DNA of 64,000 bases from JBGRQA01 sp041725895 (GCA_041725895.1 JBGRQA010000003.1:62001-126000); one strand, 5' to 3'; shown: positions 33,731 to 44,326, counted from the stretch's first letter. Program-made: numbers and translations. The notes: generated by a model from the letters alone, not told the origin.

Positions 33731-34885
33731 CTATTCAATTTCACAAGCTCCAGCATCCAGTGATGCTTGCTTTCGAATTGTACCATTGTCAAAATCTTTT
33801 TCTGGAAATTCGGTTAATCCGGCGGCAAAATTTCTGGCTTGAGAAGTCGATGTTAAGTGTAAATTCCGCCCTTCAAAATTAACAAATCCAATATCTCCTC
33901 CAGCTTTAAGGTTTTTAGTTGTTGAAATAAATGAACTGGGGCCATAAATGTACATATCTCCTCCATCAGTACGAATCAAAATATTACCGAAAACCTCCAA
34001 ATCCACATTGGAAAAACTTTCATCCATCCCCACGGGAGATTTATCCTTACTTACAATAGTGTTGAAACGAACAATGGCTTTCCCAATATAATTGGCTGAA
34101 TCACCGTTGTCGTATAGTTGTACTCCTCTAACTGCATTGTCGTAAATGATATTGTTTTCAATCAACAATATCCCTCCGTAACCGGGATGATCACTATAAT
34201 AAGTTATTCCATTTTTCTTGCAATCGTAGATTTTGTTCCTTGAAATTTCTCCATAGGAACGAACACTAATGGCATTTCCCTTCACATGCTTTACATCGTA
34301 AATGGTATTGCCTTCAATTACGAAGTTCTTTCCCTGCAAATAAATTCCATGATGAGCGTTACTGTTTTCAGAATCCAAACCTACATTATAGATTTTATTA
34401 TTTGTGATAACGGTATTGGAATGTCCTTTGTCCTGTAGAATACCATTCTCCTGAACATTATAGATTTCGTTGTTGTCAATCACAACATTGTCTGAAGTTC
34501 CAATTCTCAAACGAATCCCATCCATAGAAATATTCCGGAAAATACAATTCTCAACTTTTAAATTGTCAACATTCTTAATTTGCAAACCATCGCCAGTAAT
34601 ATTTTCAAAGGTACAATTCCGTATTATCAAACCATCATAGTCATGTCCATCAATTAAAAGGGTCTCACTATAAACCTGGTTTTCGATAATTTGACGATCT
34701 CCATCTTCCGTTGAACCATCGTCCCCATTGGAATTATCACCGTTATCGGTGTTATCGTCCGGATCTGTTTGTTCTGTCGAATCAGTTTCATCAAGAATAT
34801 CGCCGTCACATGCGGTAAAACACAGCAAAAATGAGAGTAGAAAAATTACAGGTGTCATTGTTTTAATTGTCTTCATGGCATTCAT
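33731..34885 (-). CDS. Right-handed parallel beta-helix lipoprotein
   Basis: This 384-aa protein begins with a lipoprotein signal (hydrophobic core, Cys at residue 26 in CFTACDGD). A strongly acidic, Asp/Asn/Gly-rich linker follows (to about residue 64), a feature of surface-exposed Bacteroidota lipoproteins. The rest is a parallel beta-helix with repeated NN-IYN/IYD turns (VVIDNNEIYNVQENGI, VIEGNTIYDVKHVKGNAI, LLIENNIIYDNAVRGVQL), as in polysaccharide lyases, epimerases and glycan-binding proteins. I see no diagnostic catalytic residues. Its position next to the exopolysaccharide operon suggests it binds or processes that polymer at the surface. Confidence 0.85.
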   Translation of the reverse strand: MNAMKTIKTMTPVIFLLSFLLCFTACDGDILDETDSTEQTDPDDNTDNGDNSNGDDGSTEDGDRQIIENQVYSETLLIDGHDYDGLIIRNCTFENITGDGLQIKNVDNLKVENCIFRNISMDGIRLRIGTSDNVVIDNNEIYNVQENGILQDKGHSNTVITNNKIYNVGLDSENSNAHHGIYLQGKNFVIEGNTIYDVKHVKGNAISVRSYGEISRNKIYDCKKNGITYYSDHPGYGGILLIENNIIYDNAVRGVQLYDNGDSANYIGKAIVRFNTIVSKDKSPVGMDESFSNVDLEVFGNILIRTDGGDMYIYGPSSFISTTKNLKAGGDIGFVNFEGRNLHLTSTSQARNFAAGLTEFPEKDFDNGTIRKQASLDAGACEIE

Positions 34886-35564
34886 TTAATTAAAGATACG
34901 ATTTTGATTTATTCTTGGAAAATATTTCGGACACATAAGTCTTATTTGTAAAAACTTATTATCCTCTGTTTTATAAAAGTTAAAACCTGGAATTAAAACG
35001 ATTAAGGAAGAAAATCTGAACAGAAAGGAAACACAATACGATTGTATTACCCTAATGAACAAAAACTCAAACCGAAGGATTTAATTGTAGATTTGACCAT
35101 ATTTTAATCCTGGTCAAACAATGGGAAAGATATCTCCCAAAGTCACTTCGTTCAAAAGCTAGGCTTTGAAATCGGAACTTCGGAAAATAGTTCACTCGCT
35201 CGGGAATAACATTTAGAGATTCTTTATTTACTAAAAGACCATTGATCTTCAAATTTGGCAAACAAAGAAATAACCTTAGAAAAGGGGCTACGAGAAAAAA
35301 TCTTATTAAATCCATTAAATTTTAGGTCTTTACATCAACTTCACGATCCTTACTTAGAAAATCTGTGCCAAAATCTGTGGGGCAGAAGGCAACAAATTCA
35401 CATAGGCCATTTAACGAACGGGAAATGTGAAGGTTACATTTAATGGAGTTTTTTCTTATTTTTTTGAAAAAAAACTTAGTCGACTGAAGAAGTGTGGGAT
35501 AAGTCCCCAGGTTGTGGGGACTATTTCCCTATTTCTTTCATTTGAGGTATAGATGGGGTTTAGC
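34886..35564. other. Intergenic, no gene seen; hairpin at 35502-35522
   Basis: I see no convincing gene in this region. The hairpin AGTCCCCA (35502-35509)/TGGGGACT (35515-35522) with a 5-base loop lies downstream of the TIM-barrel gene but lacks a T-run. Several T-rich tracts occur near 35450. Confidence 0.45.
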
Positions 35565-36647
35565 TTAGACCAATACTTCCCTTTGCTCCTCCAATTTTTT
35601 ACTGAATTCATCCATCGTTTTAGTAATGAATTCATGCACTACAAAATCGGGAGATACGTACTCTATTATCTCTTGTACACGAGTTGTTGTAAATGGAAGG
35701 TGTTGATCAATTTCCAACACATGATTTCGGGCTGCTGTATATCGTTCTCCGTAATTCATCTGCGACCAATTAAATGGCAAACCTCTGCGAATATGCTTCA
35801 ACTGGTATTCCCCGGAAAGACTACGGTTCAAGTGAAGAGATCGAATTCGACTCTTTGCCTCCTTCGACAATGCATCCAGAGTACGTAAAATATAATCGAC
35901 AGCCTCATCCTCGCAGCGCAATTTCGGATTGGTATTCATCAAATGCCCGGTATCCAGAACAAAAGTCCAGTTATCGAATTCCAACTGACCAGCAAAATCA
36001 TCCACCAATGCAGCATTTAAAAATGTTAGACCGGGCCACCATAGATTCTCTATTCCCAAACTTACAGGTGGCTTTCCCTCACTACACTCAGCAGCAGTAC
36101 GGTTCAACAAACCGGAAAAGGCTTCCAGAACTTCAGAATCGGTATAGGTGAATTTTCGGTCAAAAGCATGTTCCAATTCCACATGTGCTGCATGAACTAC
36201 CGCACAAGGAGGCTGAAACAAGCTGGCATATTCCCACAATCTTTTCTGGGTGGCAACCATTTCCTCTGAGGAACTTCCTCCACAACAATATTGAATATGA
36301 TCCGGATTCACATTCGGAAAATATTTTTTTACGGCCATCTCTCCCTTACGCCAAACATCCAACCATGTGATCCAGAAAGGCAAATGAATACTCTTTACCA
36401 ACTCTCGGGGAATCTCCGCCGAAGGCTGATCGTAACCAATCAACAACTCCACGCCATCCACTTGCCTTTCGGAAACATAAGCCTCCAATCCTTCCCATCC
36501 ATTGGGAAATCGGTTCAAGTCACAGGGGTGTACAGAAAAATCTATTAGGTTTAAGTAGCTCATCTTTTCAAATTTTCGATCAAAAATAGAGCTATTCCAA
36601 CAATAAACAAGATCCAGTTTTTTCATTTCCTGACTCCATTTTTTCAA
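35565..36647 (-). CDS. TIM-barrel sugar-phosphate isomerase/epimerase-like protein (possibly CbiR-type)
   Basis: This 360-aa protein of the AP-endonuclease-2/xylose-isomerase-like barrel family has no signal peptide. Candidate metal ligands are spread as expected: AVVHAAHVELEH, SLGIENLWWPG, VLDTGHLMN and SLHLNRS. The overall layout, including the N-terminal NLIDFSVHPCDLNRFPNG and CCGGSSSEEMVATQKRLWEY, recalls cobamide-remodelling phosphodiesterases of the CbiR type. I am sure of the fold family but only moderately of CbiR. No cobalamin gene is adjacent. Either of the first two Met codons may start it. Confidence 0.7.
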   Translation of the reverse strand: MKKWSQEMKKLDLVYCWNSSIFDRKFEKMSYLNLIDFSVHPCDLNRFPNGWEGLEAYVSERQVDGVELLIGYDQPSAEIPRELVKSIHLPFWITWLDVWRKGEMAVKKYFPNVNPDHIQYCCGGSSSEEMVATQKRLWEYASLFQPPCAVVHAAHVELEHAFDRKFTYTDSEVLEAFSGLLNRTAAECSEGKPPVSLGIENLWWPGLTFLNAALVDDFAGQLEFDNWTFVLDTGHLMNTNPKLRCEDEAVDYILRTLDALSKEAKSRIRSLHLNRSLSGEYQLKHIRRGLPFNWSQMNYGERYTAARNHVLEIDQHLPFTTTRVQEIIEYVSPDFVVHEFITKTMDEFSKKLEEQREVLV

Positions 36648-36943
36648 TGTCGATGATCAAAAATGACGTTTTGGAGCCTTAGGAACTTTTTCGAAAACGT
36701 TATCATAATAAGCGAAAACAACAAATTACCCCTATTAAAGAAACTTTTCCATATTAAATTCATGTAACGCAAACATTTTCGAAGGCTACCGCAACCGTTT
36801 TAAGTTAAATTTTTCGTTAAAAACGCCCTTTCTGCCGGTTTTATTTAGATCAATTCTTTTATTTTTTTCCTAGCTTTACAGTGCAAGCCAATGAAAGAAA
36901 TGAGGCTTGATAACAGATAAATTATTTACTAAAAATTTTCACT
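36648..36943. promoter_or_regulatory. Divergent intergenic region
   Basis: This 296-base AT-rich gap lies between divergent genes and must carry both promoters. A partial match to the Bacteroidota -7 box (TAGCTTTA, 36874-36881) precedes the secreted-protein gene, but no clear -33 TTG accompanies it. Confidence 0.35.
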
Positions 36944-37543
36944 ATGAAATTAAAAAATTTAACATTAAAAGGACTTGCTTTAGGTTTACTTCTAACTTTA
37001 GGTACCAGCTCAGCCAGTGCATCCGAAAACATCAGAATTAACCCTTACCTGGATACCAATTATTCAATTATATCCGTATTGAATCCAACAGAATCATCAT
37101 TAAAAATGAAGATTTACGATGGCAATGGAGAGGTTCTTTATCTTAAAAGCATTAATAGCAAAAGTATCATGCAGAAGCTATTCGATTTTTCCTACCTGGA
37201 AGATGGAACTTATCGCATCGTACTGAACGGAAAAGAAAAAATGTTCGAAAAGAAGTTTGAAGTAACCAATAGTAAACTTGCAGTTGCATCAAAACCGCAA
37301 AACACAGAAAAAACACTTTTCAGAAGTAAAAACAATGCCTTGATTGTATCTTACATCACTCAAAAAAATAAAGATTTTAAACTCTCTATAGCAGATGCTT
37401 CCGGGAACCGTATTTTTGACGCCAACTACACTTCAGATCCTGTTTTTCAAAAGAAGTTTGATATTTCTGCCTTACCCAAAGGAGAATACAATGTTCGTGT
37501 AGTTTCTGATGAAAAAGCCTACAACTATGCATTCAAAAAGTAA
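36944..37543 (+). CDS. Secreted protein with two beta-sandwich repeats
   Basis: This 199-aa protein has a signal peptide (MKLKNLTLKGLALGLLLTLG, cleavage near SASAS). Two similar halves follow, each with a strand pattern like that of type A sorting-domain or Ig-like modules: LKMKIYDGNGEVLYLKSINS...LEDGTYRIVLNG and FKLSIADASGNRIFDANYTS...LPKGEYNVRVVSDEK. The conserved sequence (Y/A)D..G......(F/L)D.S.L..G.Y(R/N)..V occurs twice. It ends with Lys and has no catalytic motif, so it is probably a periplasmic or surface structural protein. Proteins of this style are abundant in Bacteroidota. Confidence 0.75.
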   Translation: MKLKNLTLKGLALGLLLTLGTSSASASENIRINPYLDTNYSIISVLNPTESSLKMKIYDGNGEVLYLKSINSKSIMQKLFDFSYLEDGTYRIVLNGKEKMFEKKFEVTNSKLAVASKPQNTEKTLFRSKNNALIVSYITQKNKDFKLSIADASGNRIFDANYTSDPVFQKKFDISALPKGEYNVRVVSDEKAYNYAFKK

Positions 37544-37688
37544 ACTGTTTCAGAATTCCCCCGGCTGGATTCATCAAATGAATCATCAATTATTAGTAAG
37601 TGTATCCCCAAACCATGGCGATGCACTTATTTTTTTATCCTTAGACAACCTTCTCTCACCGCAACTACTTTTCTAGCTGTTATTTCAC

Positions 37689-37719
37689 TTGCAAAAAGAG
37701 TTCATTATGATTAGATTTA
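37689..37719 (+). promoter_or_regulatory. Candidate Bacteroidota promoter of the S41 peptidase gene
   Basis: TTG at 37689-37691, a 20-base spacer, and TAgaTTTA at 37712-37719 match the TTG/TAnnTTTG consensus with one mismatch. The ATG is 42 bases downstream. Confidence 0.45.
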
Positions 37720-37761
37720 AGAATAATATCAATTCCAAAATCTAACTCTAATCCTAAACCA

Positions 37762-40700
37762 ATGAACAAAATTTTTCTGCTTTCAGCGGCAGCTCTCTTA
37801 AGCTGGCATGTGAGTGAGGCCCAAAATTTACATCACTCCACAACTCTTCCTGCAACTTCAGAAACACAAGCAAGTGCAAATAAGGAAACCCTCTTACTCC
37901 GCTCCCCATCCATCAGTGATGAAAAAATCTGCTTTACATACGCGAGCGATATCTGGATTAGCGGAAAAGACGGTACACATCCCAGGCAATTGACAACTCA
38001 TCCCGGATTGGAGCGCCATCCCCACTTCTCCCCCGATGGAAAATGGATCGCTTTTACAGGAGAATACGAAGGCAATCCGGATGTCTACATTATATCTTCA
38101 GAGGGAGGAACACCCAAACGCCTCACCTTCCACCCCGGTTATGATATACTTCGGGGATGGAAAAACAACAACACAATTGTTTTCGCCTCAACACGGCAAT
38201 CCAATTCAAGTAGATACTCCAGACTCTTTGAAATCGCATCAACTGGTGGTTTCCCCACCGTACTATCCCTACCTGAATCACATCAGGGTAGTTTTTCGGA
38301 AGATGGACGTTACATCGCCTACATCAAGAACCCCGATCCAACAGAATCCCGTGGAGCCTATCGTCCCTTCAAACATTACAGGGGAGGGAACTCTCCCAAA
38401 ATATGGATTTTTGATACCCTGACCAACGAGGTCGAAGAGATACCTCATTTCAACTCCAACAATACGCATCCGGTTTGGGTTGGCAACAAAGTCTATTTCC
38501 TTTCCGACCGCAATGGAACAACCAATATCTTTTCCTTTAGCTCCAATGATCAATCTGTAAAGCAGATTACCCATTTTTCGAATTTTGATGTAAAAACTCT
38601 TAACTCCAACGGGATTGAATTAACATTTGAACAGGCAGGTCGTATTCATCTTCTTAACTTGAAAACCGAAAAACTAAGCTCACCGGCCATTTCAATCAAT
38701 ACCGATATTCCGAATTTACGTCCTTCCTTCAAAAAAGGAAAAGAATTCATTCGCAATTGCGATGTATCGCCAAAAGGAATGAGAGCTGTGATGGAAGTTC
38801 GAGGAGATCTGTTCACCATTCCCAAAAAGAAAGGGGATATTCGCAACCTTACCAATACACCTGGAGCACACGAACGCAATCCGGTTTGGTCCCCCAACGG
38901 CAAATGGATCGCCTACTTCTCCGATGAGAGTGGAGAATATCAATTAAAACTAAAGCAGCCCACCGGCTTCAAGCTTCCCATTACCATTCCTCTGGACAAG
39001 GGAGCATTTTACTACGATCCAGTCTGGTCACCAGATAGTAAATTTATCGCCTTCTACAACAAGCACATGGAACTTTCCTACGTAAATGTGGAAACTCTGA
39101 AAATTGTAAAGATAGATACAGACAACTATGCTCAACCCGGCCCCCACTTCAATGCATCCTGGTCACCAGACAACCAGTGGATTACCTACACCAAACGATT
39201 GACAAACCAATTAAATGCTGTTTTTATCCACCATATTCCCTCAGGAACCAACTATCAAATTACCGATGGCATGAGTGAGGCAACATGGCCTACTTTTAGC
39301 AGAAATGGAAAATATCTGTTTTTCGCAGCCAGTACGAACTATGCCCTCAACGCAAGTTGGCTCGATATGACCAACTACGAACGGCGAATCCTTAGCAGTC
39401 TTTACGCAATCGTACTCGATGCCACCTCCCCTTCCCCACTGGCACCGGAAAGTGACGAGGAAAACATCTCGGAAGAAAAAAAACACCCGGACAAGGGGAA
39501 TAACAATGAACCAACACCTTCCACCCAACCGGAAAAGCTTAAGGTAAGGATTGATCTGCCTAACATCCGGGATCGAATCGTAGCCCTTCCGGTTCCTGCC
39601 CGCTCCTACTCTCAACTGAACGGTAATGTCGAAGAAAAACTCTTCTATCTGGAACAAATCCCCGATAAACCAGGATACAAATTAAGTTTCTACGATTTGA
39701 AAGAGCGAGAACACAAAACCTTCCTGAAAAGAGTCAATGACTATCGTGTAAGTGCAGATGGTGAAAACATTCTTTACAGTGCCCCAAACGACAGCTACGG
39801 TATAGTCAAATCAAATGCGGAAGCATCTGCTGGACAGGGAGCATTGGCCCTAGGGAACCTTAAAGTATATGTAGAGCCCAAACAGGAATGGAAGCAAATG
39901 TTCGATGAGCTATGGAGAATTGAACGAGATTTTTTCTATGATGAAAACATGCATGGAGCCAACTGGAAACAAATTAAGTCGAAATACGAGCAATTCCTGC
40001 CTCACGTTGCCCATCGGGAAGACCTAAACTATCTTTTCGCTGAAATGATGAGCGAACTAGTAATTGGGCACAACTACGTCGGAAGTGGAGATTATCCTGA
40101 AGTTCAGAAAGAAAAAACAGGGCTGCTTGGGGCCGATTATGAAATTGTTAATGGAAAATATCGTTTCAAAAAAATCTACAGCGGTCTGAACTGGAATCCC
40201 ACATTCCGAGCCCCCCTTACAGAACCTGGAGTCGAAGTAAAGCAGGGAGATTACCTACTGGCGATCAACGGAAAACAACTCTCACCAATAATGAATATAT
40301 ACAGTTTATTCCGAAATACAGTAGGTAAACAAACTGTACTCACAATCAATTCCAGCCCAACTTTTGCAGGTGCCCATAAAGTGACTGTAATTCCCATTTC
40401 CAGGGAGGCTGAACTTCGCACCATTAACTGGGTAGAGGAAAACAGAAAGAAAGTAGACGAACTCTCTGATGGGAAAATCGCTTACGTATACATGCCCAAT
40501 ACCGGAAACGGAGGATATACATTCTTCAACCGTTACTACTTCTCACAATTGGATAAGAGAGCGGTACTAATCGACGAACGCTTCAATGGTGGAGGATCGG
40601 CCGCCGACTATGTAATCGACCTACTGGATCGAGACCTGATGAACTACTGGGGAGCTCGTGATGGAAAAATAACAACAACTCCAGGGGCGGCAATATTTGG

Positions 40701-41082
40701 CCCCAAAGCCATGATCATTAATGAATATGCTGGTTCCGGTGGAGACCTGATGCCCTTTCTATTTAAAGAAAAGGGATTGGGTAAACTAATTGGGAAACGA
40801 ACCATGGGAATTCTGGTGGGCATCTATGGCTATCCCACATTAATGGATGGAGGCTTCGTAACCGCTCCTCGTTTTGGCATTTTCGACAAACAGGGCAACT
40901 GGATTATCGAAAATGAAGGAGTTGCGCCGGATATAGAAGTGGAACAAACACCTAAAGAAGTAATTGAAGGAAGAGATCCTCAATTGGAAAAAGCTGTGGA
41001 ACAGCTTTTAGAAGAACTCAAACTCTATCCTGAAAAAGAAATAACAAAACCAATTGGTCCTGTCCGGGCTAAACAACTATAA
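37762..41082 (+). CDS. Tricorn-like S41 family serine peptidase
   Basis: This 1106-aa protein has a signal peptide (residues 1-20). Two blocks of beta-propeller (PD40/TolB-like) repeats fill about residues 45-545, with motifs HPHFSPDGKWIAFTG, NPVWSPNGKWIAYFSD and ASWSPDNQWITYT. A spacer rich in Glu, Pro and Lys follows, then the tricorn C1 domain, a PDZ-like domain (about 775-860) and the S41 catalytic domain. The nucleophile is probably Ser992 in NEYAGSGGDLMPF. It is predicted to trim peptides in the periplasm after entry through the propeller. The frame is complete and it stands alone in its operon. Confidence 0.92.
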   Translation: MNKIFLLSAAALLSWHVSEAQNLHHSTTLPATSETQASANKETLLLRSPSISDEKICFTYASDIWISGKDGTHPRQLTTHPGLERHPHFSPDGKWIAFTGEYEGNPDVYIISSEGGTPKRLTFHPGYDILRGWKNNNTIVFASTRQSNSSRYSRLFEIASTGGFPTVLSLPESHQGSFSEDGRYIAYIKNPDPTESRGAYRPFKHYRGGNSPKIWIFDTLTNEVEEIPHFNSNNTHPVWVGNKVYFLSDRNGTTNIFSFSSNDQSVKQITHFSNFDVKTLNSNGIELTFEQAGRIHLLNLKTEKLSSPAISINTDIPNLRPSFKKGKEFIRNCDVSPKGMRAVMEVRGDLFTIPKKKGDIRNLTNTPGAHERNPVWSPNGKWIAYFSDESGEYQLKLKQPTGFKLPITIPLDKGAFYYDPVWSPDSKFIAFYNKHMELSYVNVETLKIVKIDTDNYAQPGPHFNASWSPDNQWITYTKRLTNQLNAVFIHHIPSGTNYQITDGMSEATWPTFSRNGKYLFFAASTNYALNASWLDMTNYERRILSSLYAIVLDATSPSPLAPESDEENISEEKKHPDKGNNNEPTPSTQPEKLKVRIDLPNIRDRIVALPVPARSYSQLNGNVEEKLFYLEQIPDKPGYKLSFYDLKEREHKTFLKRVNDYRVSADGENILYSAPNDSYGIVKSNAEASAGQGALALGNLKVYVEPKQEWKQMFDELWRIERDFFYDENMHGANWKQIKSKYEQFLPHVAHREDLNYLFAEMMSELVIGHNYVGSGDYPEVQKEKTGLLGADYEIVNGKYRFKKIYSGLNWNPTFRAPLTEPGVEVKQGDYLLAINGKQLSPIMNIYSLFRNTVGKQTVLTINSSPTFAGAHKVTVIPISREAELRTINWVEENRKKVDELSDGKIAYVYMPNTGNGGYTFFNRYYFSQLDKRAVLIDERFNGGGSAADYVIDLLDRDLMNYWGARDGKITTTPGAAIFGPKAMIINEYAGSGGDLMPFLFKEKGLGKLIGKRTMGILVGIYGYPTLMDGGFVTAPRFGIFDKQGNWIIENEGVAPDIEVEQTPKEVIEGRDPQLEKAVEQLLEELKLYPEKEITKPIGPVRAKQL

Positions 41083-41110
41083 ACACCCAAATAAAAGGCC
41101 CAAAAACAAT

Positions 41111-41152
41111 GAACTGCACCCCAAAAGTTGAACACAACATTTGGGGTGTTTT
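41111..41152 (+). terminator. Terminator-like hairpin with IS3-end-like sequence
   Basis: CACCCCAAA (41117-41125) pairs with TTTGGGGTG (41140-41148) and is followed by TTTTC, forming a good terminator 35 bases after the S41 gene. The sequence tgaactgcaccccaaaagtt (41110-41129) also resembles terminal repeats of IS3-family elements, so it may be a leftover insertion-sequence end. Confidence 0.6.
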
Positions 41153-42143
41153 CTATAACTGGAAAAAAGAGAAACCTTCCCCCTATCTTCCTTTACAGGA
41201 AGATAGGAACCTACTTCAACCTGTTTTCAATCCATACTCTCCATATTAAGCCTATTGAAAACCGGGACACAACCCAATCTGATATTTCGAACCATGCATT
41301 TTCTCCAGTTAAAATCATCACTTTAGGTTTTACCGGAACAAGTATGGGTTTTACCCCTCCAAAAACAAAGACCTTTGATGGTGTAGTAAATAGGCATTCC
41401 AAAGTAGCACATTCCTAACAATTCCTCACTATACAACTATAGCAGATGATTAAACTCAATTCGCTCCTTTTGGAATGGCAATGGGGTTAGTCGCATTGAA
41501 CCAACCTGGTGCAAAGTAGAAATATGATCTATTGATAGTACCTATCAGCTCCGAATTAATAAATCAAGCCTAAATGGGAATACGAATGAGCAATTCAGAA
41601 AGGAACCAACCGGATGGTTCAGCTATCGACTCCTTTACCTCTGGAAATACAACACCAGCCCTAATTATCGCCCAATTTTCAAACAAGAAATTCGGGGATA
41701 AAAATCCCTGGGGTAAAGATCGGAGCTATACATTAATAAACTTTACCGGAACATCAAGAGTTCTGAACAATCGTTTTTGTCTCTCCCATATATTGAATGG
41801 AGTCGGGATCGGAATTCTTTCAGTAGACCTCACCCATTTTCCGCATAAAAATAACAAATCGAGAAAAAATAAAGCAACACCGGTAGTTTTCAGTCAGAGT
41901 ACCCGAATCTATTTGAGACTATGCATTTAGCAACTGCAACAAAAGTCCGAAAGAAAAAAAAGAAGTTCCAAATGCGCAAAAAAGACGCTGCTTTTGCACC
42001 ATTTATCTTTCTTTGCATTATTTAAAATACAAACGCTCAAATTTTAAAAAACTGAATTGATAGAGGAACAATAATACAAAACCGAAATAATAAGTTTCCC
42101 TCTTTTACAGTTATAGCAAAACATAAAGAAAATTCTGATCGAA
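41153..42143. other. Intergenic, about 1 kb, no intact gene
   Basis: Open frames exist but none has coding character. One (41128-41418) contains LGFTGTSMGFTPPK, which resembles the start of a SLOG-type nucleotide-binding protein (GFTGT...MT), and may be a decayed gene. I see no structure that explains the rest. A promoter for the two-component operon must be near the end. Confidence 0.4.
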
Positions 42144-42827
42144 ATGAAAAAAGAAATCCTAATTATAGAAGATGATCTTTCACTCCAGAAAACAGTAGAA
42201 GATTACCTAAATAACCTAGGTTTCAATTGCACCCTCTCAGATACCATCGAAAAAGGAAAAGAACTCTTTGATAAAAAGTTTTTCCCCATTGTTATTCTTG
42301 ACCTGGGGTTACCCGATGGGAATGGACTTAACTGTATTCCCTTAATAAAATCATTATGGAATCAAACTGGTGTTATTATAATTTCAGCGAGGGATAAAGT
42401 GGAGGATCGTGTAGATGGTTTAAACCTGGGAGCCGACGATTACCTGGTAAAACCCTTCCATCTTTCGGAGTTAAACGCAAGAATTAATGCCCTCCTTCGT
42501 CGAAATCCCCAATTTGAAAATCAGATCCTAACATTTGAGGAAATCGAAATCGACACACAATCGAACATGGTTAAAATTGCCAACAAACAAATCGATTTCA
42601 GTCCCAAAGAATATGGTTTATTATTGTACTTTTTCGAAAACAGAAGTAAAGTATTAACAAAGGAAAGTCTTTTCGAACATGTTTGGGGAGAGAATTCTGT
42701 TTTTATGGATAACTCCGATTTCATATACACTCATATTAACCGGCTCCGAAAAAAGATTAAGGATCAAACAGGGGAAAACTATATAAAAACCGTTCATGGC
42801 TTTGGCTACAAACTCGAAATACACTAA
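42144..42827 (+). CDS. OmpR-family response regulator
   Basis: This 227-aa regulator has a receiver domain with acidic pocket Glu9-Asp10-Asp11, phosphoacceptor Asp53 (VILDLGLPDGNG), a Ser in IIISARD and Lys in YLVKPF. A winged-helix DNA-binding domain follows, with FSPKEYGLLLYFFENRSKVL and the recognition region FIYTHINRLRKKI. It ends with the conserved IKTVHGFGYKLE. The partner kinase gene starts 2 bases after its stop, so they form one operon. The stimulus and targets are unknown; the LTA synthase-like gene downstream is one possible target. Confidence 0.92.
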   Translation: MKKEILIIEDDLSLQKTVEDYLNNLGFNCTLSDTIEKGKELFDKKFFPIVILDLGLPDGNGLNCIPLIKSLWNQTGVIIISARDKVEDRVDGLNLGADDYLVKPFHLSELNARINALLRRNPQFENQILTFEEIEIDTQSNMVKIANKQIDFSPKEYGLLLYFFENRSKVLTKESLFEHVWGENSVFMDNSDFIYTHINRLRKKIKDQTGENYIKTVHGFGYKLEIH

Positions 42828-42829
42828 AC

Positions 42830-44086
42830 ATGAAGCTTCTAACAAAAATAAACCGAACCTATTTTAAATACGGACTGCTGGTATTTCTATTGGCAGATAT
42901 TGCTATTATACTAACGAGCGATTACTTCCTTAAAACAGAAATAGACGAGGAGTTACAGTTAGAAGCAAAAGAGATTGTGAGTACCCTTAAAGAACAGGGA
43001 AGTTTTCAAAACATTTATCCAACAGCCCTGGCCATACCAGTAAATAAATCTCAAACTTCGGCACACAGGATTAAAGACACGATGATTTATGATCCTTATC
43101 AGAAAGAACTGGCTCCATTTCGCGAGTATTCATCAATACAATCCGTTAAGGGACAAGATTACCAAATCACAACTCGTCACATGCTGATGGAATTCGATGA
43201 TATATTTGCACTTTTCACCACTTTAATATCAATCGCTTTACTTCTTATTTTTCTTGGGTTTCTCTTTTTTGTTCAGAAACTAAATACAATGCTTTGGGGT
43301 ACCTTTAACAAGAATGTGATACAATTAAAATCCTACTCTTTTTCCACCCCTTCCAAATTAAACCTATCACCTACAGGTATTGATGAGTTTGATGAACTGA
43401 ACCTGGTTCTATCAAAACTGTCCAACAGATTAGAAGAGGATTATATCGCTTCGAAAGAGTTTTCAGCCAATGCTGCTCACGAATTCCAAACTCCTCTTGC
43501 CATTATCCGCAACAAATGTGAGAACCTATTCTCTGATCCTAACCTGAACGAAAGCACCGTCCAGTCGTTGAGAGAAATCTATCTATCCACAGATCGCTTG
43601 TCCGGAATCACCAAAGCCTTACTTCTACTTGCAAAAATAGACCAGGGACAATTCCACGACAATCAAACCATATCCATCAATCAATACATTAAAACAGGGG
43701 TAGCCACCTTCGAGGATATCATACAGGACCGAAACATAGTAGTATCCATTAGGGAAGAAAACCCCTGCAACGTATGCATGGACAAAAGATTAACCGATCT
43801 TATGATTCAGAATCTCCTGACCAATGCCATAAAAAATTGTCCAAACGGGAAGGACATTCAAATCCTATTGGAAGAGAAGCAGTTTAGCATTTCCAACTAC
43901 GGAGACACTCCTATAAAAAACCCGGAATTTTTATTCAACCGTTTCTACAAAGAGTCACAACTGAACAATTCTTCGGGCATAGGATTGGCAATCGTAAAAA
44001 AGATAGTCGACTACTATGAGTATTCCATTCAATATACATTTAGGAACAAAAGACACATTTTCTCCGTCGATCTAAACAATTGTTAG
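42830..44086 (+). CDS. Sensor histidine kinase
   Basis: This 418-aa kinase has two membrane helices (about 13-34 and 125-148) around a small periplasmic sensor domain. The H-box is FSANAAHEFQTPLAII with His217. The catalytic domain has N-box LLTNAIKNCPNG and G2 SSGIGLAIVKKIVDYY. The G1 motif is reduced to ISNYGD instead of DxGxG, and the ATP-binding part is short, as in several Bacteroidota kinases. It is expected to phosphorylate the response regulator encoded just upstream. Confidence 0.92.
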   Translation: MKLLTKINRTYFKYGLLVFLLADIAIILTSDYFLKTEIDEELQLEAKEIVSTLKEQGSFQNIYPTALAIPVNKSQTSAHRIKDTMIYDPYQKELAPFREYSSIQSVKGQDYQITTRHMLMEFDDIFALFTTLISIALLLIFLGFLFFVQKLNTMLWGTFNKNVIQLKSYSFSTPSKLNLSPTGIDEFDELNLVLSKLSNRLEEDYIASKEFSANAAHEFQTPLAIIRNKCENLFSDPNLNESTVQSLREIYLSTDRLSGITKALLLLAKIDQGQFHDNQTISINQYIKTGVATFEDIIQDRNIVVSIREENPCNVCMDKRLTDLMIQNLLTNAIKNCPNGKDIQILLEEKQFSISNYGDTPIKNPEFLFNRFYKESQLNNSSGIGLAIVKKIVDYYEYSIQYTFRNKRHIFSVDLNNC

Positions 44087-44326
44087 ATTTTTGTTAGAAG
44101 CGTTTGTTTCCTTTGAAACATCAGATACGCATTATCCACAATATTGATGGATTAATAGAATCTAATACAGAACAAAAGATTCCTTAAGCATTCGTAAGAC
44201 AATCTTTACTTGATCCCGAAAAATCCCTTGATTTTTCGAGGAGTGGGATACGTATGTTCTGTTTTTAATTTGTCTATTATAAGACGTATTACTTACAACA
44301 AAATCCAAGTCATAAACATTAAAATT

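Noticed and set aside
41574..41930. 118-aa plus-strand ORF between the S41 and response-regulator genes
   Set aside because: No domain, no start signal and irregular composition; more likely decayed sequence.
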